Positions 25,193-33,453 of a DNA stretch of 42,513 nucleotides are shown here, in pieces. This DNA is from Clostridia bacterium. GTDB lineage: Bacteria > Bacillota_A > Clostridia > Christensenellales > UBA1242. Location: positions 1 through 42,513 of the forward strand of contig JAQVQJ010000002.1 in the NCBI GenBank assembly GCA_028701635.1, given 5' to 3'. Positions within the stretch are counted from its first letter, which is position 1. Each line of letters begins with the position of its first letter. The notes under the pieces are model-generated. The model had not been told where the DNA came from. It saw only the letters and a list, made by a program, of their open reading frames with translations, and made no database searches. The translations under genes were made by a program, and so were the position numbers.

Positions 25193-26273
25193 TTTTCTTT
25201 AATCCTATAACTATTTCATGAATTAATTTCGGTGGAACAGCTTCACCTATCATATGTCTTAATTGAATGTCAGATACAAAAGGCGGAACATCTAAATCAG
25301 GGTTTATTGAACTTAATATAAATAGTTCTCTAATCGTTAAAACTCTAGCATCAGAATATGTTCCATCTGGTAATTCTCTTCCGGGATGCACATTACTTTG
25401 CGATGAAATGCAGTCATTTCTCATTGTAATCGTTGGAGCTGGTTTATCCCAATCCATTCTTTTGTAGGTTGAAGCATATCCTTTTAATCTTTTACCAGTT
25501 TTTTCATTTTTAGGGTAGTGGACCTCATTTTCAAAAGCTGATTTACCAGTAGGAGTATGCTTCATAAATCTTATATGTGCTTCTGTGTGAGTTCTTGAAT
25601 AATGATTTTTGATATTTGACTTCTCTCCTGATTCAAGAGATGGTAAATGGCCGATTGCCTCTCTCATTGTAATTCTTTCTTGCTTTTGTGGATCTTCCCA
25701 ACTAAAACCATCTTTCCACATTCTAATAATGGCTCTTTCTCTGTTTTGTGGGACACCATAATCTGCAGCATTAAAGACATGAAAGTCCATATGGTATTTA
25801 TGTCCATATTTCTCTCTCATGATTTCTTCTAAACTATAGTATTTATCATCAAACACAAATTTTATTCTAAAATATCTAGCCACATTCTCTATTAATATGA
25901 CTTCTGGATCTACTGCATCAAATATTTCAAAAGCGTGAAATATCAAGTAATTTCTATCATCAGCAAGCATTTGCTCATTTGATTTATTCTTACCAATCAA
26001 GCTTACACCTTGACATGGAGGAGTTGCAAAGATGAAGTCAACACCTTTTTCTTTAGATTTTTTAATCAGTTTGTCCTTAACTTCTCTTTGAGTTATATCT
26101 CCACATATAGAAATTGCATGTGGATGCCAAAACTTATGTACATCCATTCTTTTTTGAAGTAATTCAGAAGCTATTACTATATCAACTTTTGTTCCAGCAA
26201 ATCCAAACTCTGCTATTCCAGCACTTGAAAATAACGATAACCCTTTAAATCTGTGTTGTTTAATTTTGCTCAT
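25182..26273 (-). CDS. DNA cytosine-5 methyltransferase B
   Basis: 363 aa, clearly related to the 355-aa product: shared LFSSAGIAE motif I, TPPCQG (PCQ 86-88), ENV (129-131), QNRER, and a shared block HPGRELPDGTYSDARVLT. The specificity regions differ more. It overlaps the XRE controller gene above by 14 bp. The two genes come from a duplication and probably methylate the two strands of one asymmetric sequence. Confidence 0.88.
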   Translation of the reverse strand: MSKIKQHRFKGLSLFSSAGIAEFGFAGTKVDIVIASELLQKRMDVHKFWHPHAISICGDITQREVKDKLIKKSKEKGVDFIFATPPCQGVSLIGKNKSNEQMLADDRNYLIFHAFEIFDAVDPEVILIENVARYFRIKFVFDDKYYSLEEIMREKYGHKYHMDFHVFNAADYGVPQNRERAIIRMWKDGFSWEDPQKQERITMREAIGHLPSLESGEKSNIKNHYSRTHTEAHIRFMKHTPTGKSAFENEVHYPKNEKTGKRLKGYASTYKRMDWDKPAPTITMRNDCISSQSNVHPGRELPDGTYSDARVLTIRELFILSSINPDLDVPPFVSDIQLRHMIGEAVPPKLIHEIVIGLKKNGK

Positions 26274-26472
26274 AAATAAATTCCACCACTTCTTCTATAT
26301 TACACTTTAATGCAAAACATATTTTACCAATTATTTCTAATCCAACTGGTTCTCCCTTGCTCAGTTTTGCCATTGTACCAGTACCGATACCGGTCATTGC
26401 TCTTAATTGAGTTTTATTTAGATTCATATCAATAAGTTTTTTCCATAACTTATTGTATCTTATTTCGAACAT
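26260..26472 (-). CDS. XRE-family controller of the R-M system
   Basis: 70 aa from ATG 26472 (AGGGAG eight bases upstream). Single HTH domain of the YozG/HTH_26 kind: RYNKLWKKLIDMNLNKTQL, then GTMAKLSKGEPVGLE. Such proteins often head m5C methyltransferase operons and tune expression so that methylation precedes restriction. The promoter upstream contains CCTTG / CAAGG, a likely binding site. Confidence 0.8.
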   Translation of the reverse strand: MFEIRYNKLWKKLIDMNLNKTQLRAMTGIGTGTMAKLSKGEPVGLEIIGKICFALKCNIEEVVEFIYEQN

Positions 26473-26498
26473 AATATACACTCCCTACATTGTGTAAA

Positions 26499-26530
26499 AT
26501 CATATCATAATAAGCCTTGGAAAGTCAAGG
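26499..26530 (-). promoter_or_regulatory. R-M promoter with operator
   Basis: Minus strand: TTGACT (complement of 26523-26528), 18 bp, TATGAT (26499-26504). The inverted repeat CCTTG-6-CAAGG overlaps the -35 and a second CCTTGA lies 10 bp upstream, fitting autoregulation by the XRE protein. Confidence 0.55.
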
Positions 26531-26637
26531 TAATTATATTCAAGGTCGAGTATTAAATATGCACGACTTAGAAAATCTTAAATTAGGTGTTTTTTGCATT
26601 TTTTTATATATTTGAATCGAATTAATAAGTTTTTTCC

Positions 26638-26716
26638 ATTTTCCTTTATTTTCCCTTAAAAGTATATATAAAGGTATCATAAAGTATCTAATTTTACCCT
26701 TGATGGATTCATAAAC
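26638..26716. repeat. 79-bp module-boundary repeat R2
   Basis: Same length and arms as R1; the 12-bp centre is nearly that of R3. It lies between the R-M block and the stop of the DUF262 gene, upstream of the R-M promoter. A short minus-strand reading frame across it (VYESIKGK...) is open in R2 and R3 but has a stop in R1, so coding is unlikely. Confidence 0.88.
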
Positions 26717-26749
26717 AGCAATTATCAACGCTATTGTCTCTCATTAAAA

Positions 26750-28861
26750 TTATACAATATCTATAACAAAATCAAGCTCATCAAGACCTATTTCGTTTAT
26801 TAATCTTAAAGAATGTATTTTTGAATATGAACTACTTATGTTACTTTCGTGATAATATATTGTTCCTTCAATTGGTTTTGGTTTATTAAGTACATCTTGT
26901 CTTTTAGAAATAATTGGGTCATTTTCTAAACCCAACTCTTTAAGCAACGGTTGATTCGTTGAGTTTTTAGCAATTATGTTTCTTTCAACAATATTTTCAA
27001 ATTTTTCTGGGTTTTCATTATAAGCTATCACGCAAATCTTTCCCAGTAAATCATACCACGCATTACATTCTATGATATTTCCTTTATAATACAAAGCTTT
27101 GATTTTTGTTTTTTCAGTTTTAAAGTCATCGGAAATAAAGTATTGACCTGAAGCAGTTTTCTTTTTTAGGTCTTTTTTATAAAGTCTTACTCTTTGTGTA
27201 GGACTGATTGTTGCTTTAACAGCAGTTTTAGCCAATGCATCAGTACGATGAATAATGTTTTCCTTACTCCATCTATCATATGTGCTAACAATATTTCTAG
27301 TTATTTTAAATTGATTCTGTATATATGATTTTTTCTTTTCATCATATAATCGATTCGATAAACTTGAATTCCATTGTCCTGATAACAGTGTTAAATTCCC
27401 TAATGTCCATAAATATTCTGAATGGAAATTAAGAGCTTCATGCTCATTTAAACCTAAATATTTACGCCACAATGGAGTAAAAGTTTGTGGCATGATGTGT
27501 TCTAAGGTTAGTTTTTCATATGGTATTTTTATGTCTTTATTGTTATGATATTCTATGCGACTTAGTAAAACTTTAGCTTCATTTGTGTCAAACACTTTAG
27601 TTTTTAATATTTCATAAAATCTTTCATCTGTTGGAAACTCACCATCTTTTGTGCTGCTATTTGACAATTCGAATAGTATGTCATCATATTTACATTCAAC
27701 TGTTTCATCGTTTAACTTATTAATTATTTGTTTAATAGCACCTTGTAAAGCACCGCCACCTGTATAATCTCTGACCAATCTATATCTCAAAACAAAGTCT
27801 GAAAATAAAGAAATTATTTTTTCAAGTTCTGGTTGGTCATTATCATACATTTTATACAATAGTAACAACAATGCCGGTAGTATGTCTGCTGCTTTTAATA
27901 TGTTAATTTCTTTTATATTTGTAGCTATTTTTTTATTAGGGCACTTGTCTTCCTTGCCGCTAATTAGAAAAACATAATATTCAGAATAATCTAATAAATC
28001 AGATAATATTTGCTCATTAGAAAGGTTCGAGCTTGAACAATAAACTTTAAATTTATCATATACATCCTTAATGGCGATACTTTGATTTGTTGTCTTAATT
28101 AATAAATAATCAGATACAAAATCAGGAATATTATCAATTTCTAAATTCTTTTCTATCTTAACCCAATAATTTAAATATAATTCCTTTTGTTTACTGGGTG
28201 AATTTGAAGAAAGCAAATAATTTCTAATTAAATCTGCAGGTGTTAATGGCTGACCAGTAGAATTAATTTTTTCAAATACTGTTTGAATTAATTCGAGATT
28301 ATTGTTTGCTTGTAAATTAACATCAACTATCTCACTTTTAGCAATTGTTTCAAATAATCGTTGATGATCTATATTATTTTTTGATAATTGTTGTAAAAAA
28401 TAATTGTAATTTGTAAATAATAAGGAGTTTTTTAAATTTTTTGTGTCGCCATCTACTATTTTTTGAAAATCATCATTATCACTTACTACTGATTTTAATT
28501 TAATTCTATATCTTTGATTTTTAGTAGCATTCTTTAAATATTTATTATCAATATCCTCTTTCAATTGTTGATCTTGAGTTTGATCTCTTATTGCAACCAA
28601 TAACAACAATATTGTGGTAAGTCTTTGTTGCCCATCAACTAAAATTAGTTCAGTAAATTGTGCTCCTGAATTTTCACTTGGATAATAAATAATATTACCC
28701 AAATAATGAGCAGCATCATTTTGAGAACATCTTTCAAAATCATCCCACAACTCTTGGCAATTTTTCTTATCCCAAACATAATTCCTTTGAAATGGAGGAA
28801 TTAAAAACATTTTATCTAAACCTCCAAGAAAATCTTTAATTGTCGCTTCTTTAGCTCGCAT
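26750..28861 (-). CDS. DUF262/DUF1524 protein, GmrSD-like
   Basis: 703 aa from ATG 28861 (GGGAGG seven bases upstream; an earlier start at 28876 would contain that site). DUF262 N-terminus: IPPFQRNYVW and DGQQRLTT (76-83), a ParB/Srx-related NTPase motif. DUF1524 HNH motif near residue 455: LEHIMPQ, then GNLTLL and N..LSNR. Type IV enzymes of the GmrSD group combine these and cut modified DNA. A C-terminal tail of 150 residues has KIKALYYKGN and WYDLLGKICV, like small domains of restriction enzymes. It stands last in block C. Confidence 0.85.
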   Translation of the reverse strand: MRAKEATIKDFLGGLDKMFLIPPFQRNYVWDKKNCQELWDDFERCSQNDAAHYLGNIIYYPSENSGAQFTELILVDGQQRLTTILLLLVAIRDQTQDQQLKEDIDNKYLKNATKNQRYRIKLKSVVSDNDDFQKIVDGDTKNLKNSLLFTNYNYFLQQLSKNNIDHQRLFETIAKSEIVDVNLQANNNLELIQTVFEKINSTGQPLTPADLIRNYLLSSNSPSKQKELYLNYWVKIEKNLEIDNIPDFVSDYLLIKTTNQSIAIKDVYDKFKVYCSSSNLSNEQILSDLLDYSEYYVFLISGKEDKCPNKKIATNIKEINILKAADILPALLLLLYKMYDNDQPELEKIISLFSDFVLRYRLVRDYTGGGALQGAIKQIINKLNDETVECKYDDILFELSNSSTKDGEFPTDERFYEILKTKVFDTNEAKVLLSRIEYHNNKDIKIPYEKLTLEHIMPQTFTPLWRKYLGLNEHEALNFHSEYLWTLGNLTLLSGQWNSSLSNRLYDEKKKSYIQNQFKITRNIVSTYDRWSKENIIHRTDALAKTAVKATISPTQRVRLYKKDLKKKTASGQYFISDDFKTEKTKIKALYYKGNIIECNAWYDLLGKICVIAYNENPEKFENIVERNIIAKNSTNQPLLKELGLENDPIISKRQDVLNKPKPIEGTIYYHESNISSSYSKIHSLRLINEIGLDELDFVIDIV

Positions 28862-28923
28862 AGGAAAACCTCCCATCAGTAATTTTTATCTTGCATTATT
28901 GCTTTTTATTTACAAACAATTTG

Positions 28924-29124
28924 CTATAAATCATAATAATTAGTTGGATAATAATTATCTCTAATCTTAAATTCACAATCTTTAATTTTAAGTTCTTTTA
29001 ATTGTTCTTTAACTTCTTCTGAATTTACTGAAGCTCTTATTTCTTCAAGTGACGTTGAATATCCTAAGTCGAATAATTTTCCATCGCTTGAATATGCTAC
29101 TAATACATATATTTTATCTGCCAT
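28924..29124 (-). CDS. 66-aa protein, paralogue of 15546-15749
   Basis: Begins MADKIYVLVAYSSDG and ends IRDNYYPTNYYDL; roughly three quarters identical to the first late-operon gene. RBS AGGAG nine bases upstream. It lies between the HNH nuclease and the DUF262 gene in block C. Unknown family. It may be a small regulator or partner for the neighbouring nuclease, or a phage gene captured when the block was built. Confidence 0.75.
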   Translation of the reverse strand: MADKIYVLVAYSSDGKLFDLGYSTSLEEIRASVNSEEVKEQLKELKIKDCEFKIRDNYYPTNYYDL

Positions 29125-29172
29125 AGTTCATAACTCCTATAATGCATTAATTATTTGATATTTGTTTGCTTT

Positions 29173-30606
29173 TTAAGGTTTATCAAAACCATAGTATTCA
29201 AATAACTCTTTGATATTAATTTGTAATCCATCCTTTAATAAAGCTTCTTTTCTTTTTGCTAAAAGCGATCTTAAAAGATGTTCTCTTTCTCTGTCAAGGG
29301 CGTGATGTATTTTTCTATGGCAATTAGGACACAGGGCTACATAATTACTCAACACTTCAATTGTATCATCAAAATCATTAGCAAACTCTCTCGGTATTAA
29401 ATGGTGTATTTCTAAAAAGTTTTCATTGTTATCTTTTGAAGTAAAATATTTACAGCCTTCTAATTCATCACACTCACAAATATAATTTGATTGTGACTTT
29501 GCTAATCTCTTAAGTGATATAACTACTTGCTCAGATGTAAGTCTTCCTAATTCATCAGTGTTATCGATTATTCCAAGGTTCTTAATTTCTTCTTGTGTTA
29601 AATCTTTCTCAACTTCATATTTAATAACAGGTATACCAAATACTTGAGAATATATAACTATAAAAACACTTTTATTCTTGTCAGTATCAAAAATAAACTT
29701 TCTCACTGCAGAGGTATTGGTTTGAAACAATTCATTATATGATTTAATAGCTACATCAATAAATGTTTCAAAGCTGGTAATTTTGTCGGCTAAATTAATA
29801 ATATTCTTAGTCACATATAGCATCCAAGCATTATCAATCAAACTTGTAACCGTATAATTTCCACCAGATTCAAATTTCTTTTTTAATATTGATGCTTGAG
29901 TTGTTTCTACATCACCTTGATTATAAATATATCTTTTGAACTCTTCTTTAACTTCGACATTACTATTATGAAAATGTTTTAAAAAACCTATATTGTCATA
30001 ATCAAAAGTAAAAGAATCATAATAGGTATAATCATATAAAAATATATCTTTTTTAGAAAATCCATCTACTAAGGAAGCAGCTACAATTTCTTGTATGCTA
30101 TCAAATACTTCTTTGCAAGAAACTCCTTGTTTTTCAAAAGCATCGAAAATTTGTTCAGTCCTTTTTACGATATAATTAGGTGTTTTTGAAAAATATGCAG
30201 ACATAATCAGTAAATAACACAAAAATCTTTTTTCATTAGATGTTAGTTCTGGTGATTCAATCATTTTCTCGAATACAATTCCTCTGCTAGTAATCTTAAA
30301 GGCATTATTTCTAACCATGAAGAATTCAGATTCTCTCATTTTTACAGTATGTTGCTTTTCTGTTTCTTGTCCAACTCTGTTCGTTCTACTCCACTGATCT
30401 CTAGGAATAGATTCTACATCTTTAATAATTTTGAATGCCTGATAAAAGCCTCCATATTTTTGACCTTTTTCAGGTAGAATCCCTCTAGCATTTGTACTAA
30501 TAAAAGAAAACTTATTTCCTAAATTATCTTTGCCTATTCGAGTATACTTTTCGTATAATCGTTTCGTTTCACTCATATGATTGTATATAAGTATTAATTC
30601 GTTCAT
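29173..30606 (-). CDS. HNH endonuclease of a type II R-M system
   Basis: 477 aa. The C-terminal 100 residues are an HNH domain: CEC...C (377-385), LEIHHLIP (HH at 401-402), Asn in LSNYVALCPNCHRKIHH (CPNC 426-429). The N-terminal 370 residues match nothing I know and may give specificity. It starts one base after the stop of a D12 methyltransferase (RBS GAGGTG), so it is the natural restriction partner of the two adenine methyltransferases. Confidence 0.7.
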   Translation of the reverse strand: MNELILIYNHMSETKRLYEKYTRIGKDNLGNKFSFISTNARGILPEKGQKYGGFYQAFKIIKDVESIPRDQWSRTNRVGQETEKQHTVKMRESEFFMVRNNAFKITSRGIVFEKMIESPELTSNEKRFLCYLLIMSAYFSKTPNYIVKRTEQIFDAFEKQGVSCKEVFDSIQEIVAASLVDGFSKKDIFLYDYTYYDSFTFDYDNIGFLKHFHNSNVEVKEEFKRYIYNQGDVETTQASILKKKFESGGNYTVTSLIDNAWMLYVTKNIINLADKITSFETFIDVAIKSYNELFQTNTSAVRKFIFDTDKNKSVFIVIYSQVFGIPVIKYEVEKDLTQEEIKNLGIIDNTDELGRLTSEQVVISLKRLAKSQSNYICECDELEGCKYFTSKDNNENFLEIHHLIPREFANDFDDTIEVLSNYVALCPNCHRKIHHALDREREHLLRSLLAKRKEALLKDGLQINIKELFEYYGFDKP

Positions 30607-30607
30607 T

Positions 30608-31615
30608 CTATTTCACCTCACATATATAAAGTTTTTCTTTATGATTTTTAAATTGAGTGTGACCAGAATTGAAGAATTGGTGGTCAATTTCTACTATTTC
30701 CAATTTACCCTTATTCTGAAGCATTTTTATTAAATCAGATTCTTTAATTTTGTTATTAGATGCAGTACTTCTAGCATTATATGTATTGTTATATGATACT
30801 ATAATGAGTTTTGCATCAATATTATTTATCAAATCTTGCATCAAATCTTTTGCTATTACCCTAGAATAACCACTCTTTAAATGATCCCTTTTAAATTTCA
30901 TTGACGTTCCTTCAAATTCAGTAGGTTTATCCCAAGTAACCAAATTCTCTAATACATGGTAAAAATTAACATATTGTCTCGCATTATATGGCGGGTCAAT
31001 GTAGAAAACATCGGCTTTTAATTCCTTGACTAATTCGTTAGCATCTTTTTGAAATAAACTCGCATTTTTAATATTCTCCAAAACTAGAGTTCTTAACTCA
31101 AAATTTGTATCTTCTGGCTTTTTTTTAAGATAATGTTCAAAATGTCCTACGGTATTTGCAATTCTATCAGCTGTATACATTAATGATGTCACTAATGAAC
31201 AATATTCTCTTTCATTAAGCTTCTCTTTGTTTTTCTCTAATTCCTCTCTAATATATCCGATTTTCTTTGCATCATTGATTGAATAATATTTATTGCCATA
31301 AATGTTTGAAAAGTAATTTTCTGATATTTCTTCGTATTTCAAACTATTAAATTTATCTAAAATTTTATCCAGTTTTTTATAATCAACTTCTTGTTCATTA
31401 AACCATGCCTTGTATGATATATAATTCGAATACAATATATCATTGACAATCACTGGATGACCTTTCAATGCGAATTCATAAGCAACAACACCAGTTCCTG
31501 CAAATATATCTGCAAAAGAGAATTTACCTTTAACCCTTTTTGTAGCCTCATTATATATTGCTTCTACTAATTTGGTTTTACTCCCAATATATCTCCTATT
31601 ATTAATGTTTATCAT
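30608..31615 (-). CDS. D12-class adenine DNA methyltransferase 1
   Basis: 335 aa. Alpha-class N6-adenine methyltransferase: RRYIGSKTKL, motif I FADIFAGTG (35-42), motif IV YIDPPY (205-210) followed by NARQY. Its ATG overlaps the stop of the next methyltransferase (ATGA). It should protect sites of the adjacent HNH enzyme. Confidence 0.87.
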   Translation of the reverse strand: MININNRRYIGSKTKLVEAIYNEATKRVKGKFSFADIFAGTGVVAYEFALKGHPVIVNDILYSNYISYKAWFNEQEVDYKKLDKILDKFNSLKYEEISENYFSNIYGNKYYSINDAKKIGYIREELEKNKEKLNEREYCSLVTSLMYTADRIANTVGHFEHYLKKKPEDTNFELRTLVLENIKNASLFQKDANELVKELKADVFYIDPPYNARQYVNFYHVLENLVTWDKPTEFEGTSMKFKRDHLKSGYSRVIAKDLMQDLINNIDAKLIIVSYNNTYNARSTASNNKIKESDLIKMLQNKGKLEIVEIDHQFFNSGHTQFKNHKEKLYICEVK

Positions 31616-32634
31616 TCTTTCACCCTTTTTGGAATAATAATTATTTCTTGTTCTTTTGCATCTCTATTTATCTTGTTATAGCTGGAACTTCTATAGTTGT
31701 AATCAATATTGATTATTTCAATATGTTCCTCATTTTTATGAGTCCAGTAATAAAGTGGCTCATTTCTTTTGTCTTTCTTTTCTATAACATTAGAAAGCAT
31801 AAAGTTCTTATTATCCCTAATCAAATTATCAATGAAATCTAACAGTCTATGTTCATCTTCGTTGTTCCATTGATTTGATTCATTATATATTGCAGTTGTT
31901 ATTAAATATGGTGGATCCATATATACAAAATCTGCTCTTGATATAATTTTGTTTACATCTTTTGATAGAAAATCACTGCATACAAATTTACAATCTATAT
32001 CTTTTATCCTATCAATATATCTCTTTAATTTTATGGCATTATTTAAGTTGAAATCTGTCTTACCTACTGGTAAATTAAATTCTCCAGTGCGTGAAAATCT
32101 CATGTCATTATTAAATCCATAAACCATAAGCACATAAAGTAATTCATTAGCTTCTGAAGTGTTCTTATTTATAAGTTTGTTGTAATCTTCCCTTAACTTA
32201 TAAAATCCTTCTTCATTAAATTGTTTTAATCCGTTATTTGGGTTAGGATCTGTTATTTGTTTTTTATAAAATGAATAACCATAAACACTAGACAAAGACA
32301 ATTTATATTTGCTAATTATTTTTAAAATGTTACTTAATAAATCTTCAAATCTCGAAAATGACGCTAAATGTTTCAGCAAGTTAATTACTCTTTCATTTGA
32401 ATCAACAAACACTATTTCTTTAGCATTCACATTTAATCCAACCGTTGCTCCTCCAGCGAATAAATCAACTAATACATTAATATTTTTTGGCATGTGTGGA
32501 ATTAGCTGGTCTAAAATTCGATATTTGTTCCCAGTATAATTTAGAGGTGATCTAATATATCCTGATTCTTTTCTTTTATCTATTTTTGCTTTTATTATAT
32601 TTATTTCTTGTTCTATCATTTTTTGTTGCTCCAT
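31612..32634 (-). CDS. D12-class adenine DNA methyltransferase 2
   Basis: Dam/DpnM-like: PLNYTGNKYRILDQLIPHMP, motif I LVDLFAGGATVGLN, motif IV YMDPPYL. The start is uncertain: GTG 32667, ATG 32634 or ATG 32619 (the last has GGAG nine bases upstream). It is not a close copy of the partner gene, so the pair probably modifies two strands of an asymmetric site, or one of the two adds a second specificity. First gene of block C, below repeat R3. Confidence 0.87.
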   Translation of the reverse strand: MEQQKMIEQEINIIKAKIDKRKESGYIRSPLNYTGNKYRILDQLIPHMPKNINVLVDLFAGGATVGLNVNAKEIVFVDSNERVINLLKHLASFSRFEDLLSNILKIISKYKLSLSSVYGYSFYKKQITDPNPNNGLKQFNEEGFYKLREDYNKLINKNTSEANELLYVLMVYGFNNDMRFSRTGEFNLPVGKTDFNLNNAIKLKRYIDRIKDIDCKFVCSDFLSKDVNKIISRADFVYMDPPYLITTAIYNESNQWNNEDEHRLLDFIDNLIRDNKNFMLSNVIEKKDKRNEPLYYWTHKNEEHIEIINIDYNYRSSSYNKINRDAKEQEIIIIPKRVKE

Positions 32635-32725
32635 TCTTTTTTTATTCCATAACCTCGGAGAATACACTTCTCTTTTTTATTCAATTTTTATTATTTAATT
32701 TTTAATAGATTTGTTGGTTTTTCTC

Positions 32726-32804
32726 ATTTTCCTTTATTTTCCCTTATAAGTATATATAAAGGTATCATAGAGTATCTAATTTTACCCTTGATGGATTCAT
32801 AAAC
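32726..32804. repeat. 79-bp module-boundary repeat R3
   Basis: One base differs from R1/R2 in the arms; the centre differs from R2 at two positions. It lies upstream of block C and marks the right edge of the cargo island. The flank to the right keeps some likeness to R2 (ATTAT, CTATTG). Confidence 0.88.
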
Positions 32805-32889
32805 CTACATTATTGACACTATTGATTATACCAATTTTATATGTTTTTTTCCATCTATCCGTAAATTAATAATATTAATTTTTATTTCT

Positions 32890-33390
32890 CTATTCTAAAT
32901 TAGGAAACATATCTAAATACTTTTCTATTAATATATCAGCACCACTAAACGATTCTTTATACTTTTCATACATAAAATGTGCGAATGTTTCAGCTTGTTG
33001 TTCTGAAAGTAATTCATGCCATTTATGTGTTTCTTCCGTTTTAGTATTTGGATTAAATTCATGTGCTAGTACTTTTAGTTCTTCTTCACTAAATACATTT
33101 GATTTTATTCCTTGGTTGTAATTAAACACTTCTTGAAACTGAAACGCATGGAATGTTTCGTGGAACGCTAATTTTAAGACTTGTTCTTCGGTAGCAGTTT
33201 TTAAGAAATCTTTATTATAACGGATCACACCAACTTCTTTTTCAAACTTACCAGAATGATTATCTGACTCAAAGTTTTTACCATCGTTTATAAAAACCCA
33301 GATATTTTCATCTATCTTTAGCTTCTCTCGTATGTAGTTGGTTCCTGCTATAACAAGTTTTTCGTTAAAGCAATCATATTTGTTTCCCAA
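32890..33390 (-). CDS. Zinc metallopeptidase-like protein
   Basis: 166 aa, starting at TTG with a weak GAGTG. HEXXH is present: LAFHETFHAFQ (H77, E78, H81). A later SEQQAETFAHFMYEKY gives the third-ligand helix, as in ImmA/IrrE-type zincins. ImmA proteins cut phage repressors. It lies between replication genes and the cargo, not beside the repressor, so the link is weak. A DUF6782-like peptidase is the other option. Confidence 0.65.
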   Translation of the reverse strand: MGNKYDCFNEKLVIAGTNYIREKLKIDENIWVFINDGKNFESDNHSGKFEKEVGVIRYNKDFLKTATEEQVLKLAFHETFHAFQFQEVFNYNQGIKSNVFSEEELKVLAHEFNPNTKTEETHKWHELLSEQQAETFAHFMYEKYKESFSGADILIEKYLDMFPNLE

Positions 33391-33453
33391 TTAAAATCAC
33401 TCACATTCTTAAAAGCATTATACAACATTACTTCGTAGAATGTTAGGTTAACC

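Noticed and set aside
26540..26728. 62-codon minus frame across repeat R2
   Set aside because: Made of the repeat; the same frame has a stop in R1, and there is no ribosome binding site.
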